A stretch of DNA of 64,000 bases. Source: Mariniphaga sp964559175 (GTDB taxonomy: Bacteria > Bacteroidota > Bacteroidia > Bacteroidales > Prolixibacteraceae). The notes under the pieces were generated by a model, which had not been told where the DNA came from, made no database searches, and was given only the letters and a program-made list of their open reading frames with translations. Positions 26,241 to 34,730 of this stretch are shown here, piece after piece. The translations under genes were made by a program, and so were the position numbers. The stretch lies in contig CAZLGT010000005.1 in NCBI GenBank assembly GCA_964559175.1, positions 1-64,000 of the forward strand, in the 5' to 3' direction. Within the stretch, counting starts at the first letter, position 1, and each line of letters begins with the position of its first letter.

Positions 26241-28043
26241 TTAAAATTCCCAGAAATAGGGAATAAGGATAATGCTTAAAATAAACGCAATCAACTGCAT
26301 GGGTGCGCCAATACGGAGAAAATCGTTGCCGGAGTATTTTCCAACGGCTTTAATAACCAGATTAGAGCGATAACCCCTTGCCGATATAAAACTGGAAGCT
26401 CCCGCAATGGCAATGGCCACAAAGAAAGGTCGTGAATCGACTCCCAGCAGCTGAGCAGCCATGGCGGCAATGGGAAAAACCAGCGCTACAGCTGCGTTGT
26501 TGGTAATAATTTCGGTGAGAATGGAAGTTAAAAGCCACATAATGGCCAATACGCCCACCGGACCAATGGACCTGACAATGCTGATTGCATCGGCAGCCAG
26601 CAGAATAGCTACCCCGGAATTTTGAATGGCCTTGCCAATGGCAAAGGCCGAGGCAATGGAGATGAGCATGTCCCAGCTTACTGCCTTTGTGTAGTTTTGC
26701 TGGGGTAATATTTTCAGCCAAATCATCAGAATGGCGGCAAAAGCAACATAAATGAATATATTCAGCCGCATGCCATATCCGTAAGAAACCAGTTCGTTAA
26801 CCACAATGGCCGCCACCATGGCCATCAGAATAATAAGCGCCCTCCACTTAACCCGCGAACCTTTGTCGTGGTGCAAATCGCGCATGTAATTCACCAGGTA
26901 AAACATTTGCGAAGAGCCCCAGGTATCGAAAAACTTTTCGGTGGCAAGCAACACTACGTTGTCGCCCACCTTCAACTTCAGATTATTCAGATTTTCGGTA
27001 ATCCGTTCCCCGTTGCGGTGAATGGCCAGTACTACGGCATTGAACTGATCGAAAAAGCTGAACTCCGTAACTGTTTGTCCAAGCCACGGAAAGCGGGGCG
27101 ATAGCACCACTTCATACTGTTTCAAATCTTCCGGCTTTTCGTGTCCCAGATACTCCATTCCCTTTAAGCGCACCTCTTTGTGGGTCATAATGTAGTTGAG
27201 CTTGTCGGGATTGCCGGTAACCAGAATCTCATCTTGCCGGGTAAGCCTGATGCTGCCTTTTTGGGGATTCAGTATCCTGTTTTTCCGTGCAACCGAATGT
27301 ACTTCCAGCCCTGGTAGCCCTTCAATACGGCTGTTTTTCACTTCTTTTCCGGCCAACTGGCTGTTTTCTGTCAATTTCAGGTTAAAATAGTAATCTTTTC
27401 CCTCGGCAGGCTTCTTCCTAAACTTTATTTTTTCACCCGGCAGCAGCCAGTTGCCAAAAACCGACATGTAAATAAACCCAAAAGCCGACACGGCCAGTCC
27501 GATTTTTCCCAGCTCGAAAAGGTGAAAACCATCGTCGCCACTTTCGAGCATCAGCCCGTGCACCACCAGGTTCGACGAAGTGCCAATCAGGGTGCACATA
27601 CCTCCCAGAATGGCTGCATACGACAACGGTATCAGAAATTTTTTGTAGGAAAGTTTCATGGCCTCGGCCCAGCGGAAAAGAATGGGAGAGAAATTGACCA
27701 CAATGGGCAGGTTATTCAAAAAGGCTGAAAAGAAAGCCACAGGAATCATCAGGCGGGGAAGCATGAAGGTCATCCGGCTGCGTTTGCGTGGCAGATAGGC
27801 TTTGGCCAGCCGGGCAATGAGCCCCGATTGTTTAATGCCTTCGTTTACCAGGAAAAGAACCGCAATGGTAATGAGCCCGTCATTGGAAAAACCGGCAATC
27901 AGTTCCTGGTCGGTTATAATGCCCGTTGCCATAAAAATAACGGCAGCACTCAGCAAAATCAGACCCGGCCGCATGGCCTCCATAACAAAAGCGACCATCA
28001 GGAAAAATATTACGGCAACAACAATCCAGGCTTCAAATGTCAT
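26241..28043 (-). CDS. SLC13-family (ArsB/NhaD superfamily) permease with two RCK_C/TrkA-C domains
   Basis: A 600-residue inner-membrane transporter. Two blocks of hydrophobic segments (about 5-190 and 400-598) carry the SLC13 features (LPIVVNFSPILFRWAEAM, LLTSILTEIITNNAAVALVFPIA). Between them are two soluble RCK_C domains (about 205-290 and 300-380, for example LAGKEVKNSRIEGLPGLEV), which usually sense ligands or nucleotides. Relatives move sulfate, dicarboxylates or sodium-coupled anions. It is the first gene of a two-gene operon with the kinase-like protein. Confidence 0.85.
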   Translation of the reverse strand: MTFEAWIVVAVIFFLMVAFVMEAMRPGLILLSAAVIFMATGIITDQELIAGFSNDGLITIAVLFLVNEGIKQSGLIARLAKAYLPRKRSRMTFMLPRLMIPVAFFSAFLNNLPIVVNFSPILFRWAEAMKLSYKKFLIPLSYAAILGGMCTLIGTSSNLVVHGLMLESGDDGFHLFELGKIGLAVSAFGFIYMSVFGNWLLPGEKIKFRKKPAEGKDYYFNLKLTENSQLAGKEVKNSRIEGLPGLEVHSVARKNRILNPQKGSIRLTRQDEILVTGNPDKLNYIMTHKEVRLKGMEYLGHEKPEDLKQYEVVLSPRFPWLGQTVTEFSFFDQFNAVVLAIHRNGERITENLNNLKLKVGDNVVLLATEKFFDTWGSSQMFYLVNYMRDLHHDKGSRVKWRALIILMAMVAAIVVNELVSYGYGMRLNIFIYVAFAAILMIWLKILPQQNYTKAVSWDMLISIASAFAIGKAIQNSGVAILLAADAISIVRSIGPVGVLAIMWLLTSILTEIITNNAAVALVFPIAAMAAQLLGVDSRPFFVAIAIAGASSFISARGYRSNLVIKAVGKYSGNDFLRIGAPMQLIAFILSIILIPYFWEF

Positions 28044-28063
28044 AATCTGTTCAAATCAGAATT

Positions 28064-28071
28064 CAAATATA
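28064..28071 (-). promoter_or_regulatory. -7 promoter box for the SLC13 operon
   Basis: On the minus strand TATATTTG matches TAnnTTTG exactly, 20 bases before the ATG at 28043. Confidence 0.5.
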
Positions 28072-28115
28072 AAAAGGATAATCAAAATTAAGGTAAAATG
28101 GAAAATTTCTTTGGT

Positions 28116-28370
28116 CAGAAAACATGTTCCAGACAAACCAGGATTAAGACAAAGAATTGCCACAGATTCACAGATGGATGAAGGTTTTTGTCAGAGAACA
28201 TGTTCCGGGTAATGCAGGATGAAGAGTGGATAATGAGCGGATCGGAATCCGCCCGACCCGGTGTAGGTCACCGGCTTTCAGAAAACCAGAGGTAAGGCTT
28301 CTGTGCCCTATGTGCCTGGGTGTTTTGTCTTTCACCAGAAACCATGTTCCGGAAAAAGCAGGATTAAGAC
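28116..28370 (+). repeat. Three diverged 35-bp direct repeats with hairpins in a 725-base gene-free spacer
   Basis: The gap from 28044 to 28768 has no credible gene. It holds three 35-base copies at 28116-28150, 28192-28226 and 28336-28370, sharing CATGTTCC in the middle and CAGGATtAAGA at the end. Between copies two and three are two small palindromes: GCGGAT/ATCCGC (28237-28252) and CCGGTG/CACCGG (28258-28274). The stretch CCACAGATTCACAGATGG (28161-28178) is of a kind seen as interspersed repeats in many environmental genomes. The rest (28371-28768) shows only a short direct repeat TAAAGTGCG (28530, 28600). Confidence 0.75.
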
Positions 28371-28768
28371 CTGATAATTGAAAATTAGAAATGAATAAGC
28401 AGGGTTTGATGGGGTGTACGACAAATTCCACAAAAAAAATATTTCTATTGAAATGACTGGCTATTGCCGTTGCGTATTTCTCACCGGATAGCTATGTCGG
28501 GCCAACGGTATGGAGATAAGATTGAATTATAAAGTGCGTTTAATCTTTGTTTATGCCAAAAGCGCCGGTGAAAAAATTGGAATGTCCTGAGCCGTATTGT
28601 AAAGTGCGAAATTTGTCCTATACCTGAACGGGTTTAGCTGCCGACGCAGATATGCCGGTTCTTATTAATTTGTTTTTTGTATAGAATAAAAATGTGCCAT
28701 TTTTGGTTTGGATATAAAACAGGAAATGAAGTCATCCCTCTTTGGAAATGGCTGTTAAATTTATAAAA

Positions 28769-29953
28769 TCAACCCGCCTGCAATTCCACCTTTTTACCCA
28801 CTACCGAAAGGTTTTCGTTCACATGTTGCTCATCCCAGAGATTGGAAATTACGGCGGATATGTTTGGATTTTGCAACGCCCACAAATAGGCTTTTACAGG
28901 CGGTTTATCATCACCCGGAACAATTCGTTGTACTTTTTGAATGCGCCATTCGGGAATGGGTTGCAGCTCTTTGTGCTGGGTAGCCACAGCCATGGCGGCT
29001 TTCATGGCGATAATGCCCATTCCGGTTTCTTTGGCTAGTTCAATTTCTCTTTCCATATACCCTGCATTGATAATGTTATAGGCAACCATGGCCACCTGGT
29101 AAAGTCCGGTTTCACGGGCGGCTCTTAAAACGCCGGCCGGGTCGTTGTGGGTCGATACGCCCAGGAAACGCACTTTCCCGTCTTTTTTGAGCTGTTCAAA
29201 GGTTGTAAACGTTTCTTCAATTTGTACTTCTTCATAGGAACCGGCCCCGTGCGGACACATCAGAATATCGAAATAGTCGGTTCCAGTACGCTTCAGGCTG
29301 TCTTCAACCGACTGCACTATATATTCTTTAAACTTCGGACTTCCTTCCACTTTATGAGCATAATCAGCAGCCATGGCATTGCTCAGATAGGTTCCTTCAA
29401 AGGAGCGCGGCTGTCCGGGCCAGTAAGTGATAAAATAACCGGGCTTGTCCACATTTCGTGCAGCCCGCATTTCTGCGGCTTTCTTTTGATAATGTTCCTG
29501 TTTGCTACCCGGCAGACTGTCATAAATTTCCCGGTACAATCTATCTCTTACCGAAGTGTATCCGCTTACTTTGGTGGTCATGAACACCTTTTCGCGTTTG
29601 GCACTGTTGTCGATAATTTTGCCGTAACTTTGTTCACATTCGCCACGGCCATAAGCAGGCGCCATATCCATATAGTTCAATCCGCGTTCCATGGCTATTT
29701 CGGTGGTGCGCAGGTTATCTAACCTGACAGGGTCGCCACCATTGACAACTTCAGAGATCATCAATCCGGTATTTCCCAGCTGGCGGTAGGCCATGCCTGA
29801 CTGCCTGTTGCGCCACTCCGGTTGAATATCCGGTTGCAGGTCTGAGACTGGTGTGTTTGTTGCATTGGCTTTTCCCAGGAAGGGAATACCCAAACCTAAT
29901 GCGGCACCTGTTGAAATAAATTTTCTGCGGTTGATATTGAACTTATTTTTCAT
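28769..29953 (-). CDS. Tat-exported aldo/keto reductase
   Basis: A 394-residue NAD(P)H-dependent oxidoreductase with a Tat-type leader (NINRRKFISTGAALGLG). The catalytic tetrad is visible: Asp96 and Tyr101 in YMDMAPAYGRGE, Lys128 in FMTTKVSG and the His of DILMCPHG (about 212). The C-terminal cofactor region follows but the protein has an insertion around residues 140-190 compared with minimal members. Export by Tat implies the cofactor is bound before export. It stands alone; the substrate is unknown, probably a sugar or carbonyl compound in the periplasm. Confidence 0.85.
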   Translation of the reverse strand: MKNKFNINRRKFISTGAALGLGIPFLGKANATNTPVSDLQPDIQPEWRNRQSGMAYRQLGNTGLMISEVVNGGDPVRLDNLRTTEIAMERGLNYMDMAPAYGRGECEQSYGKIIDNSAKREKVFMTTKVSGYTSVRDRLYREIYDSLPGSKQEHYQKKAAEMRAARNVDKPGYFITYWPGQPRSFEGTYLSNAMAADYAHKVEGSPKFKEYIVQSVEDSLKRTGTDYFDILMCPHGAGSYEEVQIEETFTTFEQLKKDGKVRFLGVSTHNDPAGVLRAARETGLYQVAMVAYNIINAGYMEREIELAKETGMGIIAMKAAMAVATQHKELQPIPEWRIQKVQRIVPGDDKPPVKAYLWALQNPNISAVISNLWDEQHVNENLSVVGKKVELQAG

Positions 29954-30147
29954 AATTTTCTGACGCTAAATTTTTCATCCATAAAGATAAACAATTTAAA
30001 GAAATTAAAGTTTTTAGCAATCCAGGGTTCTCCGTTGGTAACTTATTGAAAACTAAATGATGCATGTGCGGATAATCCGGTTTATTATAATCCTTACAAC
30101 AGCACCGTCGCTCTTAATGGTGAAATTATCTGAATTCAGAGCCAAAT

Positions 30148-31089
30148 TTATATTAATTGGTAAAATACTCCTCTTTTCCCCCTTGCATGGGTTATTTTAC
30201 CCTCACTTTCCAGCGTTTCCAGGTATTTGTTGATTTCGTTCACATGGGTTCCCAGAATTTGCGCCAGGTCACCGGCTGTGCAGGGACGGCGGGCAATGGT
30301 GCCGATAATGGCCGATTCCACATCTTTGCGGTAGGCCAAAAGGTTTTTCCGTTTGGCCGCTTTTGCTATTATCTCCACATTGTTTAACTGCCAGAATTCT
30401 ACAATGCTGTTGAGTTTTTCAGGAGTTGCCGGTTGCAGATTTTCAATATTTCCCGGGCGGTCGAGCGTGTTGAGCTGAATCTGGTCGGGATTGATTTTCA
30501 GAATCGCCTTTTTTAGCTCCGTGAGTTCTGATTCATTATCGTTGTACCCAGGGAGAATAAATACTTCGAGCCAGATTTTTCCGATGAATTCTTTTCTGAA
30601 ATCGGCCAGACCCTGAATGTAATTATCAATATTCAGGCTTGATTCAGGTACATTGATTCTTTCAAAAACCTTCTGTGTTGCCGCATCCAGAGAGGGAAGC
30701 ACTAGGTCGGCATGACATAGTTCATTTCTCACTTCTGGCAGTGAAAGCAGCGTCCCGTTAGTCAGCACCGCAACCGGAATTTTCGGTTGTTTTAGTTTGA
30801 TAAACTCTATAATTCTTCCAATGGCTGAATTTAGAGTAGGTTCGCCATAGCCCGAAAAGGTAATGTAATCGGGTGGGGGACTGGTCGCAAAATAATCGTT
30901 GAGTTCGGTTACAATTTTTTCGTAAGGAATGTATTCTATACGTTGGGTGGTGAGTTTTGTGGTTGGTCCCACTTCGCAGTAAACGCAGTTAAGCGAGCAT
31001 ACTTTTTTCGGCACTAAATCCACTCCCAGCGACATTCCCAGCCTGCGGGACGGAACGGGGCCGAAAAGGTATTTATATCCCTGGTTCAA
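30148..31089 (-). CDS. Radical SAM protein (COG0731-like) with C-terminal winged helix
   Basis: A 313-residue radical S-adenosylmethionine enzyme. The 4Fe-4S cluster is held by Cys31, Cys35 and Cys38 (VCSLNCVYC), and the start GPVPSRRLGMSLGVDLVPKK is characteristic of the wyosine-related COG0731 group. TFSGYGEPTLN is the GGE-like SAM contact. The last 60 residues form a winged helix (AGDLAQILGTHVNEINKYLE). The target is unknown. It is the last gene of a small cluster with a MIP18-like FeS protein, a zinc-ribbon protein and a DUF5320 protein, a grouping linked to Fe-S or metal-cofactor handling. Confidence 0.85.
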   Translation of the reverse strand: MNQGYKYLFGPVPSRRLGMSLGVDLVPKKVCSLNCVYCEVGPTTKLTTQRIEYIPYEKIVTELNDYFATSPPPDYITFSGYGEPTLNSAIGRIIEFIKLKQPKIPVAVLTNGTLLSLPEVRNELCHADLVLPSLDAATQKVFERINVPESSLNIDNYIQGLADFRKEFIGKIWLEVFILPGYNDNESELTELKKAILKINPDQIQLNTLDRPGNIENLQPATPEKLNSIVEFWQLNNVEIIAKAAKRKNLLAYRKDVESAIIGTIARRPCTAGDLAQILGTHVNEINKYLETLESEGKITHARGKRGVFYQLI

Positions 31090-31101
31090 TTTTTCAATGT
31101 A

Positions 31102-31425
31102 TTACGATTGACAATTGGCTGTTACATTTTTTGAATCGTTCCAGTTCGATTTTTCCAGTTCCAGAAAACGTTTTTTTTCATCTTCGTTCATGTAACGTAC
31201 GATGTATTCCAAATCATATCCCATATTTTTTACTGTGTTTTCCACTGAACCAACCAGTTTTTCTTTTATGGGAATTTTCTGAAACGGAAAAACAAACGTG
31301 GCAATAACGGTATTTTCATCATATATTTCCATGTTTTGCACAATACCCAATTCGGTGAGCGAACAGTTTATGGCGGGGTGCATCACTCCGGATACGACCT
31401 CGATAACTGAATTTTTATCAGCCAT
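31102..31425 (-). CDS. MIP18/DUF59-family iron-sulfur assembly protein
   Basis: A 107-residue protein whose first 80 residues match the FeS_assembly_P (DUF59) domain: VMHPAINCSLTELGIVQNM, with the conserved DPE/HPx turn and one cysteine, then a strand-rich part. Proteins of this family help to transfer iron-sulfur clusters. The C-terminal tail is charged. It lies 12 bases upstream of the radical SAM gene and 4 bases downstream of the zinc-ribbon gene, so it may mature the radical SAM cluster. Confidence 0.75.
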   Translation of the reverse strand: MADKNSVIEVVSGVMHPAINCSLTELGIVQNMEIYDENTVIATFVFPFQKIPIKEKLVGSVENTVKNMGYDLEYIVRYMNEDEKKRFLELEKSNWNDSKNVTANCQS

Positions 31426-31429
31426 AAAA

Positions 31430-31630
31430 TCATTTTTTGTTTTTCACAAGTTCTTCACGCACCATGGTGTGTCCGCATTTCGGGCATTTAATTTCTGTGC
31501 ATTTTACCCCCTGTTCGTGCTGAACCTTGTGCCCGCATTTTACACACAGGCAGTAACCGCCCGGACCAAATGCACCTCCTTTATTATTTCCTTTGTGGCC
31601 ACCCAGACCCAATCCTTTTCCTGATTTCAT
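31430..31630 (-). CDS. Small glycine-rich zinc-ribbon protein
   Basis: A 66-residue protein. A glycine-rich N-terminus (GKGLGLGGHKGNNKGGAFG) is followed by two CxxC knuckles (CVKCGH and CPKCGH) separated by about 20 residues, with additional cysteines in CLCVKC and VKCTEIKC, so it can bind zinc or iron. Similar proteins occur beside DUF5320, NifB/NifX-type and radical SAM genes in anaerobes. It is probably cotranscribed with the next two genes. No function is established. Confidence 0.65.
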   Translation of the reverse strand: MKSGKGLGLGGHKGNNKGGAFGPGGYCLCVKCGHKVQHEQGVKCTEIKCPKCGHTMVREELVKNKK

Positions 31631-31727
31631 TTTGAAAACTGTTAAATTGAGACATTTTTAAATTCTGAATACCCTGTCAGAATCCCGATATTGAGATAGT
31701 CCTGACAGCGTCAATGTTTACTAAGAA

Positions 31728-31755
31728 AAGCAGGCAGAAAACCATGCCTGCTTAT
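31728..31755 (-). terminator. Intrinsic terminator overlapping the DUF5320 stop codon
   Basis: Perfect 9-bp inverted repeat AAGCAGGCA (31728-31736) / TGCCTGCTT (31745-31753) with a loop of eight bases. On the minus strand a T-rich run (TTTTCTTAG) follows. The stem includes part of the stop codon (31752-31754). Confidence 0.75.
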
Positions 31756-32075
31756 TCTTCTTCTTTCCCCTTCCTTATTCTTTCCAGTTCTTTTTCTATA
31801 TGTGAAATCTGGTTTTTTAAAGTTCGGGCTTCGTTTTCAAGCAATGTTTCATCCGAAACACCGGGAGCAAAATCATCGTGATGGCGCCCAAACGGATTTC
31901 CCCATCTGAAACCTAATCCTCTGCCACCCCCGCGACCAAAACCTCCACGAAATCCGCGGCCAAAGTTCCTGTATCCTCTTTCGGGAAAGTTTTCCACATC
32001 CCCGGTACATTTGCCAAGCTGCCTTCCCGTCATAGGTCCGGCACCTGTTGGCCCTGTTCTGTTAAATCCTGGCAT
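31752..32075 (-). CDS. DUF5320-family glycine/arginine-rich protein with C-terminal coiled coil
   Basis: A 107-residue protein. The N-terminal signature MPGFNRTGPTGAGPMTGRQ is typical of DUF5320 proteins found next to metal-cofactor and dinitrogenase-cofactor-like genes. The middle is rich in GRGFRGGFGRGGGRG, and the end (about 75-105) is a short coiled coil (LLENEARTLKNQISHIEKEL). The start is supported by a canonical Shine-Dalgarno AAAAAGGAGG at 32081-32090, rare in this phylum. Confidence 0.75.
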   Translation of the reverse strand: MPGFNRTGPTGAGPMTGRQLGKCTGDVENFPERGYRNFGRGFRGGFGRGGGRGLGFRWGNPFGRHHDDFAPGVSDETLLENEARTLKNQISHIEKELERIRKGKEEE

Positions 32076-32080
32076 AATAA

Positions 32081-32090
32081 CCTCCTTTTT
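32081..32090 (-). promoter_or_regulatory. Strong Shine-Dalgarno site for the DUF5320 gene
   Basis: AAAAAGGAGG on the minus strand, 5 bases before the ATG at 32075. Most genes of the window lack such a site, so it stands out and may point to acquisition from another phylum. Confidence 0.7.
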
Positions 32091-32175
32091 AAAATTTGAA
32101 TCTAATTTTCAATACACAAATATAATAAACTTATGTGCAATATAAAATAATTACTCGTTAAATTTTCAAAAAAAA

Positions 32176-32193
32176 TGCACAAACGATTGTGCA
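32176..32193 (+). promoter_or_regulatory. LacI-type operator upstream of the ribose/nucleoside locus
   Basis: Perfect 7-bp inverted repeat TGCACAA (32176-32182) / TTGTGCA (32187-32193) with central ACGA, the length and symmetry of operators bound by LacI-family dimers. It lies 37 bases before the regulator ATG, close to a weak -7 box (AATATTTG, about 32210-32217), so it could give autorepression. A related half-site (TTATGTGCAAT) lies at about 32131-32141. Confidence 0.65.
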
Positions 32194-32229
32194 AATAAAA
32201 ATAAATGTAAATATTTGTATGCTGAATCA

Positions 32230-33261
32230 ATGGAAAAAAAAGTAAACAATATTAAGGAACTGGCCGAAAAGCTGGGACTTTCAACCACCACCGTTTCCCG
32301 TGTTTTAAACGGAAAGTCCAAAAATTTCCGCATTAGCCAGGAAACCAGCCGGAAAGTGCTGGATGCTGCACGGAAATACCACTATTCGCCCAACCGGATT
32401 GCCCGCGGCCTCAAACTGGAACGAACTGAGACCATTGGGCTGATTATTCCTGACATTGCCAATCCCTACTTCGGTTCCATTGCAAAAACTATTGAAATGG
32501 AGGCCCGCAACAGTGGGTATTCCATCATTCTTTGCGACAGTCTGGACGACGAGGTTACCGAAGCTGAATTGCTGCAGTTGCTGGCCGGACGAAAAGTTGA
32601 CGGGATTATAATAGCACCTACCGGCAAAAGCAGCAGACATGTTGTGGAAATTCAACAATTGGGAATTCCGGTTATGGTGATTGACCGGTATTTGCCCGGT
32701 ACTGAACTTCCGTTTGTAACCACCGACAACTACCTGGGCGCTTTGCTGGCCACCGAACATTTTATTGAAATGGGGCATAGTAATATTGCCTGTATTCAGG
32801 GGATTAACGGAATCTCAGCCAATTCTGAACGGGTAAAAGGATATCGGGATGCATTGCAAAAGCATGGAATTCCGGTAAATGAATTTATGATTTTGGGAAC
32901 CGACTTTGGCGAGGAAAACGGCTATATTCAAACCAAAAAACTATTGAGATTCCACGACCGGCCCACTGCCATTTTTGCGTTAAGTAACCTGATTTCACTC
33001 GGAACGCTACGTGCGCTGAAAGAGGCAGTACTAACCGTGCCGGAAGATATTTCGATTGTGTCGTTCGATGAACAACCTTATTCCGCTTTCCTGGCATGCC
33101 CCATGACCACCGTGGAACAACCCCGTGAGGAAATCGGCAGATTAGCTTTTAATTTCCTCTTGAAAACAATTGGCGATGGTATGCCAAGTGAACCGGTAAA
33201 ACTTATGCTTCATCCGCGTCTGATTTACCGTGAATCTGTAAAAAAAAATCTCAAATTGTAA
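32230..33261 (+). CDS. LacI-family transcriptional regulator, likely controller of the ribose/nucleoside locus
   Basis: A 343-residue repressor starting at the ATG at 32230 (MEKKVNNIKELAEKLGLSTT); an upstream TTG in frame would add five residues and is less likely. The DNA-binding domain covers about residues 5-60 (LSTTTVSRVLNGKSKNFRIS), then the hinge and a periplasmic-binding-protein-like sensor domain (TIGLIIPDIANPYFGSIAK, ACIQGINGISANSERVKGY). The gene ends 6 bases before the GH140-like gene and probably leads the operon. Ribose or a related pentose as effector is inferred from ribokinase and the nucleoside hydrolases downstream. Confidence 0.88.
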   Translation: MEKKVNNIKELAEKLGLSTTTVSRVLNGKSKNFRISQETSRKVLDAARKYHYSPNRIARGLKLERTETIGLIIPDIANPYFGSIAKTIEMEARNSGYSIILCDSLDDEVTEAELLQLLAGRKVDGIIIAPTGKSSRHVVEIQQLGIPVMVIDRYLPGTELPFVTTDNYLGALLATEHFIEMGHSNIACIQGINGISANSERVKGYRDALQKHGIPVNEFMILGTDFGEENGYIQTKKLLRFHDRPTAIFALSNLISLGTLRALKEAVLTVPEDISIVSFDEQPYSAFLACPMTTVEQPREEIGRLAFNFLLKTIGDGMPSEPVKLMLHPRLIYRESVKKNLKL

Positions 33262-33267
33262 ACAAAT

Positions 33268-34698
33268 ATGAAAAATCGAATCAGTATATTATTAATTTTC
33301 CTGCTTCCTGTGCTCTTAAATGCACAGGTTTTAAAGGTGAGTAGTAACAATAGTTACCTGGAGACAACCTACGGGAAACCTTTTTTGTGGATTGGTGACA
33401 CTGCCTGGGAGCTTTTTCACAGGTTAAACCGCGAAGATGCAACGATGTACCTGAAAAACCGGGCAGAAAAAGGTTTTACAGTTATTCAGGCCGTAGTGTT
33501 AGCCGAAATAGACGGATTGAAAAAACCCAATGCTTACGGCGAAATCCCCTTAATTGGAATGGATCCTTCCCGGCCAAATGAAAAATACTTCGAACATGTT
33601 GATTTTATTGTAAATGAGGCGGAAAAACTTGGGCTTGTGGTGGGAATGCTTCCAACCTGGGGCGATAAAGTGACTCCGGCTCATGGGGGAGGTCCTGTTA
33701 TTTTTAACGAGAAAAATGCATTTGTTTATGGCGAATTTCTGGGGAAACGCTATAAAAACAAACCCATAGTCTGGATTCTGGGTGGCGACCGCGATGTGGC
33801 CAATGAGCAGGAAAAGCTGGTTTGGCGTGCCATGGCCAACGGACTGAAAAAAGGAGATGGAGGGAATCATTTGATTACTTATCACCCAAGAGGAGCCCAT
33901 TCTTCGCATGAAAAACTTCACAATGAAGAGTGGCTCGATTTCAATATGTTTCAAAGCGGCCATTCCAGAAAATATGCAGATGTGTACCGTTTTGGTGAAA
34001 CTTTGCTTGAAGTAAATCCCAGAAAACCTTTTGTTGAAGCTGAGCCGGCGTATGAGGATATTCCTGTGGAGTTTTGGAAATACCTCGATTGGAGCAATCC
34101 TTTGCCTGTACCAGAAAATGTTTTGAACGAGGATCGCACCATTGCCCAAAAGGAATATTTTAAACAGGGCTTTTTTGATGACCATGATATACGGGTTTTT
34201 GCTTACTGGAATTTTCTTGCCGGGGTTTGCGGATACACGTATGGGAATAATGCCATTTGGCAGATGTTTGAAAAAGGCGGCGATATGGCCATTCCCTGTT
34301 TAACCGACTGGCGCGTCGCACTCGACCGCCCGGGCGCCATATCAATGCGGTATGTGCGAAAAATTTTTGAGCATCGGCCTTTTCACCTGCTTGTTCCCAA
34401 TCAATCTGCTATTATTGGAAGTAACCCACGTGACAGTTTGCATATTCGTTCTGCAATGGCATCCGATAAATCGTTTATGCTGGTGTATGCAAGTGTGGGG
34501 CAAAAACTGAATATCAATCTGTCAGAAATGGAAAATGGTGCGATTGCCTCGTGGTACAATCCGCGCAACGGAAAGGTAACAAAAATGGGTAAAATAGAAA
34601 ATGAAAATAGTTACCAGTTTGTTCCTCCAACTTCAGGACGTGGGAACGACTGGCTATTGGTGCTCGATGATCCGAAAGCAAGACTGAAATCATTTTAA
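33268..34698 (+). CDS. Exported GH140/DUF4038-type glycoside hydrolase with C-terminal collagen-binding-like domain
   Basis: A 476-residue secreted protein with a signal peptide (SILLIFLLPVLLNAQ). The (beta/alpha)8 domain (about 25-370) shows the DUF4038 features FLWIGDTAWELFHRLNREDA and IVWILGGDRD. The C-terminal about 90 residues (SFMLVYASVGQKLNINLS, SWYNPRNGKV) match the putative collagen-binding domain that usually accompanies it. Family GH140 includes the apiosidase of Bacteroides acting on rhamnogalacturonan II; many family members have no known substrate. Release of a furanose sugar (apiose or ribose) would fit the locus. It is the second gene of the operon. Confidence 0.8.
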   Translation: MKNRISILLIFLLPVLLNAQVLKVSSNNSYLETTYGKPFLWIGDTAWELFHRLNREDATMYLKNRAEKGFTVIQAVVLAEIDGLKKPNAYGEIPLIGMDPSRPNEKYFEHVDFIVNEAEKLGLVVGMLPTWGDKVTPAHGGGPVIFNEKNAFVYGEFLGKRYKNKPIVWILGGDRDVANEQEKLVWRAMANGLKKGDGGNHLITYHPRGAHSSHEKLHNEEWLDFNMFQSGHSRKYADVYRFGETLLEVNPRKPFVEAEPAYEDIPVEFWKYLDWSNPLPVPENVLNEDRTIAQKEYFKQGFFDDHDIRVFAYWNFLAGVCGYTYGNNAIWQMFEKGGDMAIPCLTDWRVALDRPGAISMRYVRKIFEHRPFHLLVPNQSAIIGSNPRDSLHIRSAMASDKSFMLVYASVGQKLNINLSEMENGAIASWYNPRNGKVTKMGKIENENSYQFVPPTSGRGNDWLLVLDDPKARLKSF

Positions 34699-34730
34699 AA
34701 ATAAATAGTCAGAACTAAAAACTAAAAATT

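Noticed and set aside
28116..28370. CRISPR array
   Set aside because: Only three diverged copies, spacers of 41 and 109 bases, no cas genes.
28553..28627. 24-residue ORF starting MPKAPVKKLECPEPYC
   Set aside because: It has a coding-like look but is too short, with no family match that I know; possibly a fragment of a lost gene.
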